Source: Sivonenia sp049582005 (GTDB taxonomy: Bacteria > Cyanobacteriota > Cyanobacteriia > Gloeobacterales > PMM-0068). From it: a DNA stretch of 21,969 bases. Below are positions 15,761 to 21,969 of this stretch, one piece after another. Position 1 is the stretch's first letter. Every line of letters begins with the position of its first letter. The notes below the pieces were generated by a model. It was given only the letters and a program-made list of their open reading frames with translations. It was not told the origin of the DNA and did no database searches. A program made the translations under genes and the position numbers. The stretch spans positions 1 through 21,969 of the forward strand of contig JBAUTB010000258.1 of NCBI GenBank assembly GCA_049582005.1, read 5' to 3'.

Positions 15761-15871
15761 ATGCGTATTCCTGCACCAATCGGTGGTCTATTATTCATCG
15801 CAGTCAGTCTTGCCGCCCTCATGTGGGGCAATATCTTGACGAACTATCCCCTGTTTCACCCCATGTCCTAA
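15761..15871 (+). CDS. psaJ: PsaJ-like photosystem I small subunit (36 residues, divergent)
   Basis: A 36-codon gene 16 bases after psaF, with GGAG (15747-15750) as ribosome site. It encodes one membrane helix (about residues 8-27, GGLLFIAVSLAALMWGNIL) and ends LFHPMS, reminiscent of the LFHPL end of PsaJ from other cyanobacteria. PsaJ normally follows psaF, is about 40 residues long and binds chlorophyll and carotenoid next to PsaF. This peptide lacks the usual EINRF/EFNRF stretch with its chlorophyll-binding Glu, so the match is by position, size, topology and C terminus. It could instead be a lineage-specific small subunit occupying the PsaJ site. A terminator follows at 15895. Confidence 0.65.
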   Translation: MRIPAPIGGLLFIAVSLAALMWGNILTNYPLFHPMS

Positions 15872-15894
15872 GAGCGCTTCCTAAAACAAGCTTC

Positions 15895-15924
15895 AAAAAA
15901 GCCCCCTTAAATCAGGGGGCTTTT
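15895..15924. terminator. Bidirectional intrinsic terminator between psaFJ and HU
   Basis: GCCCCCT (15901-15907) and AGGGGGC (15914-15920) form a strong hairpin around TAAATC, with an A run before (15895-15900) and TTTT after. It can end transcription from psaF-psaJ on the plus strand and, read the other way with its own U run, from the convergent HU gene. Confidence 0.9.
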
Positions 15925-15940
15925 CACATACAGTACAGAT

Positions 15941-16231
15941 TTACTTTTTCACCTTTTGAGCTTCTACTTTCTCTTTGAAGGATTTACCAGCAGAGAAAGC
16001 GGGTACTACCGTGGCAGGAATGGTCATTTTCATACCAGACTGAGGATTACGACCCTCACGCTCTTTCCGTTCACGACGCTCAAATGAACCAAAGCCTACT
16101 AAGGTCACTTTGTCGTCTTCAGACACGGCATCGACGATAGTTTCCAAAGCAGCCGTGATGATCGCATCGACGTCTTTCTTTGTATGGCTCGTCCGTTTTG
16201 CTACAGCATCTACCAATTCACCTTTATTCAT
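15941..16231 (-). CDS. hup: HU-type DNA-binding protein
   Basis: A 96-residue histone-like HU protein that bends DNA and compacts the nucleoid as a dimer. MNKGELVDAVAKRT is the typical first helix, VTLVGFGSFERRER is the HU signature and GRNPQSGMKMTIPA the DNA-binding arm, with the Pro that intercalates between bases. The Lys-rich tail (KVEAQKVKK) is slightly longer than in the 90-residue E. coli protein. GAGGAG lies five bases before the ATG. A 45-codon open frame with its own strong ribosome site ends 18 bases upstream and may be cotranscribed. Confidence 0.95.
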   Translation of the reverse strand: MNKGELVDAVAKRTSHTKKDVDAIITAALETIVDAVSEDDKVTLVGFGSFERRERKEREGRNPQSGMKMTIPATVVPAFSAGKSFKEKVEAQKVKK

Positions 16232-16249
16232 AAAATCTCCTCACAGGGG

Positions 16250-16387
16250 TTATGTGAAATTCAGATTAGGGGTTTCTCTGGGCTGTTTTCGCTGTCTGCC
16301 AAATGGACCAATTTGCACCGTTTGAGGCTTCAAACTGGCTGTGGGCGCGATGTGCACGCCTTGGGGAGTAAGAATTGCTGCAGACAT
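16250..16387 (-). CDS. Possible small protein (45 residues) upstream of HU
   Basis: This open frame starts with ATG at 16387 and is preceded by AAGGAGAAGG (16394-16403) six bases away, one of the best ribosome sites in the window. It encodes MSAAILTPQGVHIAPTASLK and 25 more residues, ending PNLNFT. The peptide is basic in its second half (GRQRKQPRE), has no membrane helix and no family I recognise. Its stop lies 18 bases before the HU start, within the expected HU leader, so it could be a genuine small gene, a leader peptide governing HU translation, or chance. A longer overlapping frame on the same strand lacks comparable start signals. Confidence 0.4.
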   Translation of the reverse strand: MSAAILTPQGVHIAPTASLKPQTVQIGPFGRQRKQPRETPNLNFT

Positions 16388-16665
16388 GGCGGGCCTTCTC
16401 CTTCGTGACAGATAGAGTACCTGTTAGCAATGGAAGCCGAAAAACCTCTTCAGAGAGGAACCCCAATAAAACTGAACTCCAATGCCATATTTTACACGGT
16501 CTTTTCAAAGTTAGGTACTGTTTTGATTTTTTTTCTTAGAAAATGATCCCAAATATTTAGATAAAGGTTGATTTACATTACTAAGATTGCCTAGCCCGCG
16601 GGATATTCCTCCGTCAGCCACCGCATTAAATCACTCCTAAAATAGACATCTAGGAAATAATTTAG
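16388..16665 (-). other. Intergenic region between HU/small ORF and PBP2
   Basis: No further gene is seen. On the minus strand a -10-like TAAAAT (16489-16494) without good -35 could serve HU. Downstream of it, CCTCT-CTGA-AGAGG followed by TTTTT (16440-16458) is a weak terminator-like hairpin that could end PBP2 transcripts or act as attenuator. 16515-16580 is very AT-rich, with a T8 run on the plus strand. CCCGCGGG (16595-16602) is an isolated palindrome. Confidence 0.3.
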
Positions 16666-18462
16666 CTAGCGCACTACTTTTTTAGGAGTCTTTGCGGGTG
16701 GTTGTACCACTTGCATTGCCTTCTTCCGACTCATAAATACTTCGTAGATCTTCTTGGCAACAGGGGCTGCATCGCTTCCTCCGTGCCCTCCTCCTTCCAC
16801 AAAGACAGAGACAGCTATCTCTGGCTTGTTATAGGGTGCATAGCCTACAAAGACGGCATGGGTGCGGTGGGAGTGTACGTCTTCAGCCGTTCCTGTTTTC
16901 CCCGCAAAGGTAGTAGTACCCAAAGCACCACGGGCCGTACCACTGGCAACTACCTGTCTAAGGCCATTCTGAACTACTGCTAAAGTTTCTGGCTTGAGGC
17001 TGAGGCTGGTTTTAACGGGAGGTTCTCCTTTTAACAAGTGAGGTTCAACGCGGTAACCTCCATTGGCAATGACAGAGACCATGACCGCATTCTGGAGGGG
17101 GGTGGATAGGTTAAAGCCTTGTCCGATCGCCATATTGGCAGTATCCCCTGGGTACCACTTTTGCTTGAAGGTCTTGAGTTTCCAAGCTTCATCGGGGACC
17201 AACCCCGCTGATTCGGATTGCAAATTTAGGCTAGTTCTTTCTCCGTAGCCAAACTTACGGGCCATCGCTCCTATACGCTCCGGGCCAAGGCGCAACCCTA
17301 CTTGATAGAAAAACGTATCGGAACTTACGGCTAGCGCCCGGGGAAAGCCAATGGTGCCAAAGCCTCGATGATTATGTTCTCCAAAACGTCGACTTCCCAC
17401 CTGGAGACTACCAAAAGTATGGAGTACAGATTTGGGAGTGAATAGTCCTGACTCCAAGGCTGCAGTGGTCATGATGATCTTATAGGTGCTGGCCGGCGGG
17501 TAAGGGCGCACACCCCGGTTTAGGAAAGGATGGTCTAGCTGCTGAAACTCTTGCCATTCTTTCTTCTTGATTTTGTGGGAAAACATATTGGGGTTAAAGC
17601 TGGGGTTAGAAGCCATGACCAAGACTTCGCCTGTTCTTGGATCTATGACTACCGCTGCTCCCATCCGACCTTCTAGCCCAGCTTCGGCTGCTTTTTGCAT
17701 TTCGAGGTCTAGGGAAAGGCTCACATCATTGCCCTTCTGCGATTTAATCGTCCCTAAGACACGCTTGACCTGGCCTGAGGCATCTACTTCTACCTGTTGG
17801 CCACCCCATTGTCCGTGCAACTGGGATTCAAATAACTGTTCAGCCCCCATCTTGCCGACAATATCCCCAAGTTTGTAGCCTTCATCTTTGCGCCGATCCA
17901 GCTCTTTTTCTGAAATTTCTCCGGTGTAGCCCAGGACTTGGGAGGCTAGCCTGCCATGGGGATAGAAACGACTGAGTTCTGCATCGACCCGCACTCCTGG
18001 CAAATCAGCCCCATGTTCCTTCATCCGAATGACAAAGGCAGGGTCTAGACCCTGCAGGAGACGGACTGGATAAGGAGAACGGAATCCTGCAATGCGCAGT
18101 TTACGATACATCTCTTTGGAGGACATCCCCGTGTACGGGGCTAGACGTTCCAAAACCTCTGGCCATTTTCTAGGACGCACTTGGAGGGGGTCTAAAAACA
18201 AAGAGTAGGTTAATTGACTACTGACCAAAACCTTACCGTAGCTGTCCAAGAGTTCACCCCGTTCCGGGGCTTTAGGCAAGAGGCGAATACGGTTATTTTC
18301 AGCCTGCTCTCGCCGTTCTTCACCCTCAACCAGCTGCAAAAGCACCAAGCGAATAACCAGGGCACTCAGCAAAACAACCCCAATCCCCAGGAGTGTAATG
18401 GCCCTAAGGCCTCCTCCTGACCATCGTTTTTCTTGCTTCTGTGCGCCTTGTCCTAGCTGCAT
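16666..18462 (-). CDS. mrdA: Penicillin-binding protein 2 (class B transpeptidase)
   Basis: A 598-residue peptidoglycan transpeptidase that cross-links side-wall peptidoglycan with the RodA elongation machinery. A cytoplasmic tail is followed by one membrane helix (ITLLGIGVVLLSALVIRLVL, about residues 21-40) and the dimerisation/pedestal domain (PERGELLDSYGKVL, near residue 70). The penicillin-binding domain carries the three active-site motifs: SxxK as STYK with Ser325, SxD as SSD at about 380-382, and KTG as K522-T-G. S-x-D is the usual second motif of PBP2 and helps separate it from FtsI. No ribosome site is visible before ATG 18462. RodA, MreB, MreC and MreD, frequent neighbours, are not in this window. 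Its end, KKVVR, is basic. Confidence 0.92.
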   Translation of the reverse strand: MQLGQGAQKQEKRWSGGGLRAITLLGIGVVLLSALVIRLVLLQLVEGEERREQAENNRIRLLPKAPERGELLDSYGKVLVSSQLTYSLFLDPLQVRPRKWPEVLERLAPYTGMSSKEMYRKLRIAGFRSPYPVRLLQGLDPAFVIRMKEHGADLPGVRVDAELSRFYPHGRLASQVLGYTGEISEKELDRRKDEGYKLGDIVGKMGAEQLFESQLHGQWGGQQVEVDASGQVKRVLGTIKSQKGNDVSLSLDLEMQKAAEAGLEGRMGAAVVIDPRTGEVLVMASNPSFNPNMFSHKIKKKEWQEFQQLDHPFLNRGVRPYPPASTYKIIMTTAALESGLFTPKSVLHTFGSLQVGSRRFGEHNHRGFGTIGFPRALAVSSDTFFYQVGLRLGPERIGAMARKFGYGERTSLNLQSESAGLVPDEAWKLKTFKQKWYPGDTANMAIGQGFNLSTPLQNAVMVSVIANGGYRVEPHLLKGEPPVKTSLSLKPETLAVVQNGLRQVVASGTARGALGTTTFAGKTGTAEDVHSHRTHAVFVGYAPYNKPEIAVSVFVEGGGHGGSDAAPVAKKIYEVFMSRKKAMQVVQPPAKTPKKVVR

Positions 18463-18489
18463 ACACCAATTATGCGCTTTTCGAGGCTG

Positions 18490-18518
18490 AGTATATCGGT
18501 TCCTATACGGTCATCGAA
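18490..18518 (-). promoter_or_regulatory. Possible promoter of the PBP2 gene
   Basis: On the minus strand TTCGAT (18513-18518, 3/6) and TATACT (18490-18495, 5/6) are separated by 17 bases, in the 61-base gap after the glycine-zipper gene. The -35 is poor, and cotranscription from the upstream gene is equally possible. Confidence 0.3.
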
Positions 18519-18523
18519 GACAT

Positions 18524-19162
18524 TTAACGACGGATAGAAACCGGAGCATCTAAACGCAGATTGAGAGAACGGTCAGGCCGCACCACTACCACTCTAGGAG
18601 CGGTTACGTTTCCCACGAGGACGCCAGCAGCAGCCCCCCCAAGGACTCCACCCCAGGAAACTCCGCCGGTAAGCGCACCTAAGAGGGCCCCACCAGCTGC
18701 ACCAATACCGGCATCCCCGGCAATCGCTCCGCCTGAATATTCTCTGGGATCCTTTTCATCAGGGATCATGTCAGAGCTGGCGCGTAAAGAGGTGTACTGT
18801 CCGTTAATTACAACCCCTTCTGTCACAAATTTTAGGCCTCCAGGGACAGGAGTAAAGCGTCCGCGCACTTCAGCGCCTTTGGGAAGAACAACGCCGCCCC
18901 GGTTGTCCAATACGTCCTGAGAAATCACCAAACTGGCATTAGCATCTTTACCAGGGTCTAAGTACTGAGTTGAGTTGGCTGGAGCTGCTACAGGAACCTG
19001 TGCTCCTTGTTCCAAGCGCGCAATTCCTACACTGAAGCCACGATTGTTGGCTTGGGGTGCACTGGTATCTGGCTCTAAGACTGGATAGTCTGCTGCACGC
19101 ACAGACAGCATAGGAGTCAAAGCCATGGAAAGAGAAAGAGAAAGAGCTAAGAAACGACGCAT
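18524..19162 (-). CDS. Exported glycine-zipper protein of unknown function (TrbI-like features)
   Basis: A 212-residue secreted protein. The signal peptide MRRFLALSLSLSMALTPMLS ends VRAAD, so cleavage near residue 24-25 is likely. AGGAGG just before ATG 19162 fixes the start, although an in-frame ATG at 19276 exists. The middle section (SQDVLDNRGGVVLPKGAEVR, then GRFTPVPGGLKFVTEG) predicts short beta strands. A glycine-zipper follows (SGGAIAGDAGIGAAGG continuing GALLGALTGGVSWGG), able to insert into or span a membrane, then a basic C terminus with RVVVVRP. The beta-strand and Gly-rich order loosely recalls TrbI/VirB10-like or YMGG-type envelope proteins. I do not know its function. It precedes PBP2 on the same strand, which suggests an envelope role. 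Confidence 0.8.
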   Translation of the reverse strand: MRRFLALSLSLSMALTPMLSVRAADYPVLEPDTSAPQANNRGFSVGIARLEQGAQVPVAAPANSTQYLDPGKDANASLVISQDVLDNRGGVVLPKGAEVRGRFTPVPGGLKFVTEGVVINGQYTSLRASSDMIPDEKDPREYSGGAIAGDAGIGAAGGALLGALTGGVSWGGVLGGAAAGVLVGNVTAPRVVVVRPDRSLNLRLDAPVSIRR

Positions 19163-19474
19163 GATGTCCTCCTGAGAACTGATGGTGTTGGTATACGCGC
19201 GCTGTAGGCCAGGTCTGCCCTTTGAGCTTCCCCTCATTGTCTGAGCACCCTTTAGGTCTACACCCATCTGTCCCATAAGGGAACAACGCTACCCTCATTA
19301 TAGGTCGGCAGATGTAGTCGGTTATTTTCCGAAATAGACCTTATTGGATACTTTACTACGCTACATATGGATAGGTAATTAGCTTACAACATAGTATTTG
19401 CAAGGAGATACTAGCACACGCAAGAAAGTTTACGGTTTTACTACTGTTGTATAAAGCAGAGTTAGCTTCTATAT
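19163..19474 (-). promoter_or_regulatory. Leader and candidate promoter of the glycine-zipper gene
   Basis: The best signal is a perfect -10 TATAAT on the minus strand (19297-19302) with a poor -35 ATAACC (19320-19325) 17 bases away. A start near 19290 gives a leader of roughly 128 bases, which includes a small hairpin TCCC-TTAT-GGGA (19271-19282). Nothing coding is seen in this gap apart from the optional N-terminal extension of the downstream frame to 19276. Confidence 0.45.
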
Positions 19475-19487
19475 CTAAAACTGCTTT
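19453..19487 (-). terminator. Hairpin overlapping the pheS stop, possible terminator
   Basis: On the minus strand AAAGCAG (19481-19487) pairs with CTGCTTT (19453-19459), and inside, beyond a 2x2 internal loop, TTAG pairs with CTAA. The pheS stop codon lies within the 5' arm region. Only TTT closes the hairpin, with no real U tract, so termination would be weak. Confidence 0.35.
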
Positions 19488-20467
19488 AAGAAACGCTGAT
19501 CACTATTGTACAAAAGCCTTATGTCATCAATACCGTAGAGCAACATGGCTAATCGTTCGATGCCTAGCCCTGCCGCAAAGCCTTGGACTTTTTCTGGGTC
19601 ATAACCAACGGATTTGAAGACATTTGGGTCGACCATCCCAGCGCCCAGGACCTCCAACCAGCGACCTCCAGATTTAGATTCCCACCAGATATCTACTTCC
19701 ATGGAGGGCTCGGTGAAGGGGAAAAAGCTGGGGCGAAAACGGACGGGACGCTCTCCCAGCAACTCTTCTAGAAAAACAGTGAGCGTTCCTTTGAGGTCTG
19801 TGAAGGTAATGTCTTCATCTACAGCCAATACTTCTAGCTGGTGGAAGATTGGATAGTGGCTAGCATCTACTGCGTCTCTGCGGAATACTCGTCCAGAGCA
19901 GATCATACGGAATGGGGGTTCATTCTCCTCCATATAGCGGATTTGAATAGAAGAGGTATGGGTGCGCAGTAACTGACCATTGGGCAGATACAAGGTATCC
20001 TGCATATCCCTGGCTGGATGGTCTGCTGGGGTATTCAAGGCTTCAAAATTGTAATATTCCGTCTCTACTTCCGGTCCGGTGGCCGGAGAGTAGCCTAAGC
20101 CGACAAAAATATCGTTGATGCGGTCAATAGTCCCAAGAATGGGATGGACATTGCCCTGGGGAATATAGACACCCGGCATGGTGACATCCAGAGCTTCTGC
20201 GGCCAGTTGCGCCTTCAATTTGGCTTCTTCGAGGGCGGCTTTGCGTCCCTGCAGCTGCTCTTCAAATTCGTTTTTTATCTGATTGGCTAAAGCACCAATC
20301 ACAGGGCGCTCTTCCGCGGAAAGCTTACCCATTCCCCCCAAAATCGCCGAGAGCTTTCCTTTCTTTCCCATATATTCGATGCGCAGGGCTTCTAAAGCTT
20401 CCAAGTCGGGAGCTTGGGCAATGGCATGACGGGCTTCTTGGTGGAGTTGATTTAGTTGGTCTTTCAT
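19475..20467 (-). CDS. pheS: Phenylalanine--tRNA ligase alpha subunit
   Basis: The 330-residue alpha subunit of phenylalanyl-tRNA synthetase, which with PheT forms the alpha2-beta2 enzyme that charges tRNA-Phe. The N-terminal coiled coil contains EALRIEYMGKKGKLSAILGG, diagnostic of PheS. The class II catalytic core shows HPARDMQDTLYL, LLRTHTSSIQIRYM, motif 2 (FRMICSGRVFRRDAVDASHY, then PIFHQLE) and motif 3 GLGIERLAML. ATG 20467 is preferred over TTG 20503 because PheS proteins begin just before this coiled coil; neither has a strong ribosome site. Length is normal. pheT is not adjacent, as is common in cyanobacteria. Confidence 0.95.
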   Translation of the reverse strand: MKDQLNQLHQEARHAIAQAPDLEALEALRIEYMGKKGKLSAILGGMGKLSAEERPVIGALANQIKNEFEEQLQGRKAALEEAKLKAQLAAEALDVTMPGVYIPQGNVHPILGTIDRINDIFVGLGYSPATGPEVETEYYNFEALNTPADHPARDMQDTLYLPNGQLLRTHTSSIQIRYMEENEPPFRMICSGRVFRRDAVDASHYPIFHQLEVLAVDEDITFTDLKGTLTVFLEELLGERPVRFRPSFFPFTEPSMEVDIWWESKSGGRWLEVLGAGMVDPNVFKSVGYDPEKVQGFAAGLGIERLAMLLYGIDDIRLLYNSDQRFLKQF

Positions 20468-20599
20468 GACGTGTCGTGGGGAACGCTTCCTATTCTCTCT
20501 CAAGGCTGCGGTTTTTGGCCCGGCTTATCCTTTCGGCGAATGACTACTTTGTGAGCGTCATCTAACATTGCTTTTGCTGGCTAATTTTTGCGAACAGGA

Positions 20600-21655
20600 T
20601 TATGTTCGTCGGGAGCGCACAGCCTCTGCTAATTCTTCCAGTAACCCTTCTGTTTCTTCCCAGGCGATACAGCTGTCGGTTATGCTTTGGCCATATTGTA
20701 GGGGTTGTCCCGGCTGAATATCCTGCCGCCCGGCCAGTAAGTGGCTTTCAAGCATGATTCCCCTGATCCGACGGTCACCACCCGCTAGCTGCATGGCCAC
20801 ATTGCGACAGACCATGGGCTGTTTGGTGTAGTCTTTATGGCTATTGGCATGGCTACAGTCAATCATCACCCGCGCTTTGAGGCCCGCTTTCTCCATCTGT
20901 TCACTGACCTGCTGGACGTGTTCGGCGGAGTAGTTGGTCGTTCCGCGACCGCCCCGGAGGATAATGTGGCAGTCAGGATTGCCACTGGTGCTAAAAATAG
21001 CAGATTGCCCTTGTTTGGTGTGGCCCAGAAAACAATGGGGGTGGGAAGCTGAGACAATCGCTTCGATGGCAATTTGCAGGTTGCCGGAGGTGCCATTTTT
21101 AAAACCAATTGGGCAGGAAAGACCAGAGGCTAGTTCTCGGTGTACTTGGCTTTCGGTGGTGCGGGCACCAATCGCGCCCCAGCTCACCAAATCGGTGTAG
21201 TACTGCGGGGTCATCAGATCCAGAAACTCAGTACCGGCAGGTACCCCCATCTCGGCTAGATCCCGTAAGAGCTGACGGCCTATGCGCAGACCATCGTTGA
21301 TCCGGAAACTGCTGTCCAGATAGGGATCGTTGAGTAGACCCTTCCAGCCAACCGTGGTCCGGGGTTTCTCAAAGTACACGCGCATAACAATGAGTAAGTC
21401 ATTCGCTAGGCGATCACGAACTTTTTTGAGCCGTTGCGCATATTCACGAGCTGCCTCAGGATCATGAATCGAGCAGGGACCGACGACTACCATCAGCCGA
21501 TCATCTTCACCTTCCAGGATGCTTTTGATGTCCTTGCGTGTCGATCGGACGGTCCAAGCGGCGTTCTCGGTGAGCGGCAGTTCTTCAAGCAGCGAACCCG
21601 GAGTGATCACCACCTCGGTCCAACTAATACGCAAATCGTCCATATTAAATTTCAT
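20600..21655 (-). CDS. aroG: Class I (AroFGH-type) 3-deoxy-7-phosphoheptulonate synthase
   Basis: A 351-residue DAHP synthase that condenses phosphoenolpyruvate and erythrose 4-phosphate, the first step of the shikimate pathway to aromatic amino acids and quinones. Motifs in order: VVVGPCSIHDPEAA, YFEKPRTTVGWKGLLNDP, GTEFLDLMTPQYY, SWGAIGARTTESQ, GFKNGTSGNL, LRGGRGTTNY, MIDCSHANSHKD and SITDSCIAWEET. Cys, His, Glu and Asp of these are the metal ligands of the family. Length is that of the E. coli isoenzymes; which aromatic amino acid inhibits it cannot be told. No ribosome site is clear before ATG 21655; ATG 21643 is an alternative. pheS, whose product consumes phenylalanine, lies downstream after about 130 bases, perhaps cotranscribed. 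Confidence 0.95.
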   Translation of the reverse strand: MKFNMDDLRISWTEVVITPGSLLEELPLTENAAWTVRSTRKDIKSILEGEDDRLMVVVGPCSIHDPEAAREYAQRLKKVRDRLANDLLIVMRVYFEKPRTTVGWKGLLNDPYLDSSFRINDGLRIGRQLLRDLAEMGVPAGTEFLDLMTPQYYTDLVSWGAIGARTTESQVHRELASGLSCPIGFKNGTSGNLQIAIEAIVSASHPHCFLGHTKQGQSAIFSTSGNPDCHIILRGGRGTTNYSAEHVQQVSEQMEKAGLKARVMIDCSHANSHKDYTKQPMVCRNVAMQLAGGDRRIRGIMLESHLLAGRQDIQPGQPLQYGQSITDSCIAWEETEGLLEELAEAVRSRRT

Positions 21656-21853
21656 ACAGCGTCTGCCAGTTCAGTGAACAAAGCGCAGAAAGCATAGCAT
21701 ACGGGATGTACTCGCTAACATAGTCTGCTCAGAAACACCTATCGGGAGAGGGTTCTACCCCTTAGTGTCTTAATGGTACGAAGGCTTGAATTGTATATGG
21801 GGCTTGTGTTGTACGACTTAAGAGCTTGGAAAGATAGGTCATACTCCTTCCCA

Positions 21854-21969
21854 TTAAGGCAGTGATGTGGCTGTGGTCTCTCCTGCCTCCTTCGTTTGGA
21901 GATTAGGATATTTACTCAGTAATTTGCGAGTCGCTTTGAGTGTGTCACGGTGCAACTGACGGATGAATC
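21854..21969 (-). CDS. C-terminal end of an unidentified gene (partial)
   Basis: On the minus strand one frame is open from the window edge to TAA at 21854-21856 and gives FIRQLHRDTLKATRKLLSKY followed by a polar tail ending TATSLP. The basic, helix-like composition and a terminal polar tail look like a real protein end, but 37 residues are too few to name it. The other two minus-strand frames stop within this stretch. It would lie upstream of the DAHP synthase gene in the same direction, about 200 bases away; that gap shows no gene and no strong promoter. Confidence 0.4.
   Translation of the reverse strand, partial: FIRQLHRDTLKATRKLLSKYPNLQTKEAGETTATSLP

Noticed and set aside
16266..16508. 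80-codon minus-strand open frame upstream of HU
   Set aside because: It lacks a ribosome site and has shadow-like composition; the shorter overlapping frame at 16250-16387 has far better start signals.
19163..19276. N-terminal extension of the glycine-zipper protein
   Set aside because: A clear signal peptide with AGGAGG at normal distance starts at 19162; the extension would bury it.
1..21969. tRNA or rRNA genes
   Set aside because: I read the intergenic regions for T-loop and acceptor-stem patterns and found no cloverleaf; rRNA-like sequence is absent.

Overview
The window is a piece of a cyanobacterial chromosome. The strongest evidence is a psaF gene (photosystem I subunit III, with the conserved stretch around LVVDGRLDHAGDF) followed by a tiny psaJ-like gene. 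A CruA/CruP-type lycopene cyclase homologue and a cyanobacterial-type sulfate transport cassette agree. I noticed no HIP1 octamer (GCGATCGC), but did not count by machine. The unusual PsaF and very divergent PsaJ-like peptide could point to an early-branching lineage; that is inference.

Layout, left to right. (1) 1-86 is the tail of an IS110-type transposase entering from the left. (2) 241-2271 is a FAD-dependent CruA/CruP-family protein. (3) 2559-7330 is a tight four-gene operon encoding one of each minor type IV pilin class: a very large K-type (PilX/ComZ-like), an I-type (PilV), an H-type (FimT/GspH) and a J-type (PilW). By eye it is more AT-rich than its flanks. (4) 7331-7870 has no convincing gene but holds a 107-bp MITE-like element with target duplications and a cluster of GC-rich hairpins. 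(5) 7871-11016 encodes a carbohydrate ABC importer (binding protein and two permeases) with no ATPase. (6) 11135-14912 is the complete sulfate/thiosulfate importer sbpA-cysT-cysW-cysA. (7) 15139-15871 is psaF and a psaJ-like gene, ending at a bidirectional terminator shared with convergent genes.

From 15941 to the right edge everything is on the minus strand: an HU-type nucleoid protein with a possible 45-residue ORF just upstream, penicillin-binding protein 2, an exported glycine-zipper protein, phenylalanyl-tRNA synthetase alpha (pheS), a class I DAHP synthase for the shikimate pathway, and the last codons of an unidentified gene at the edge.

Most of the window is core metabolism and transport. 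The points most worth a second look are the 34-residue lumenal insertion in PsaF, the very divergent PsaJ-like peptide, the complete H/I/J/K minor-pilin set with an 869-residue tip candidate, and the small ORF with a strong ribosome binding site ahead of HU.
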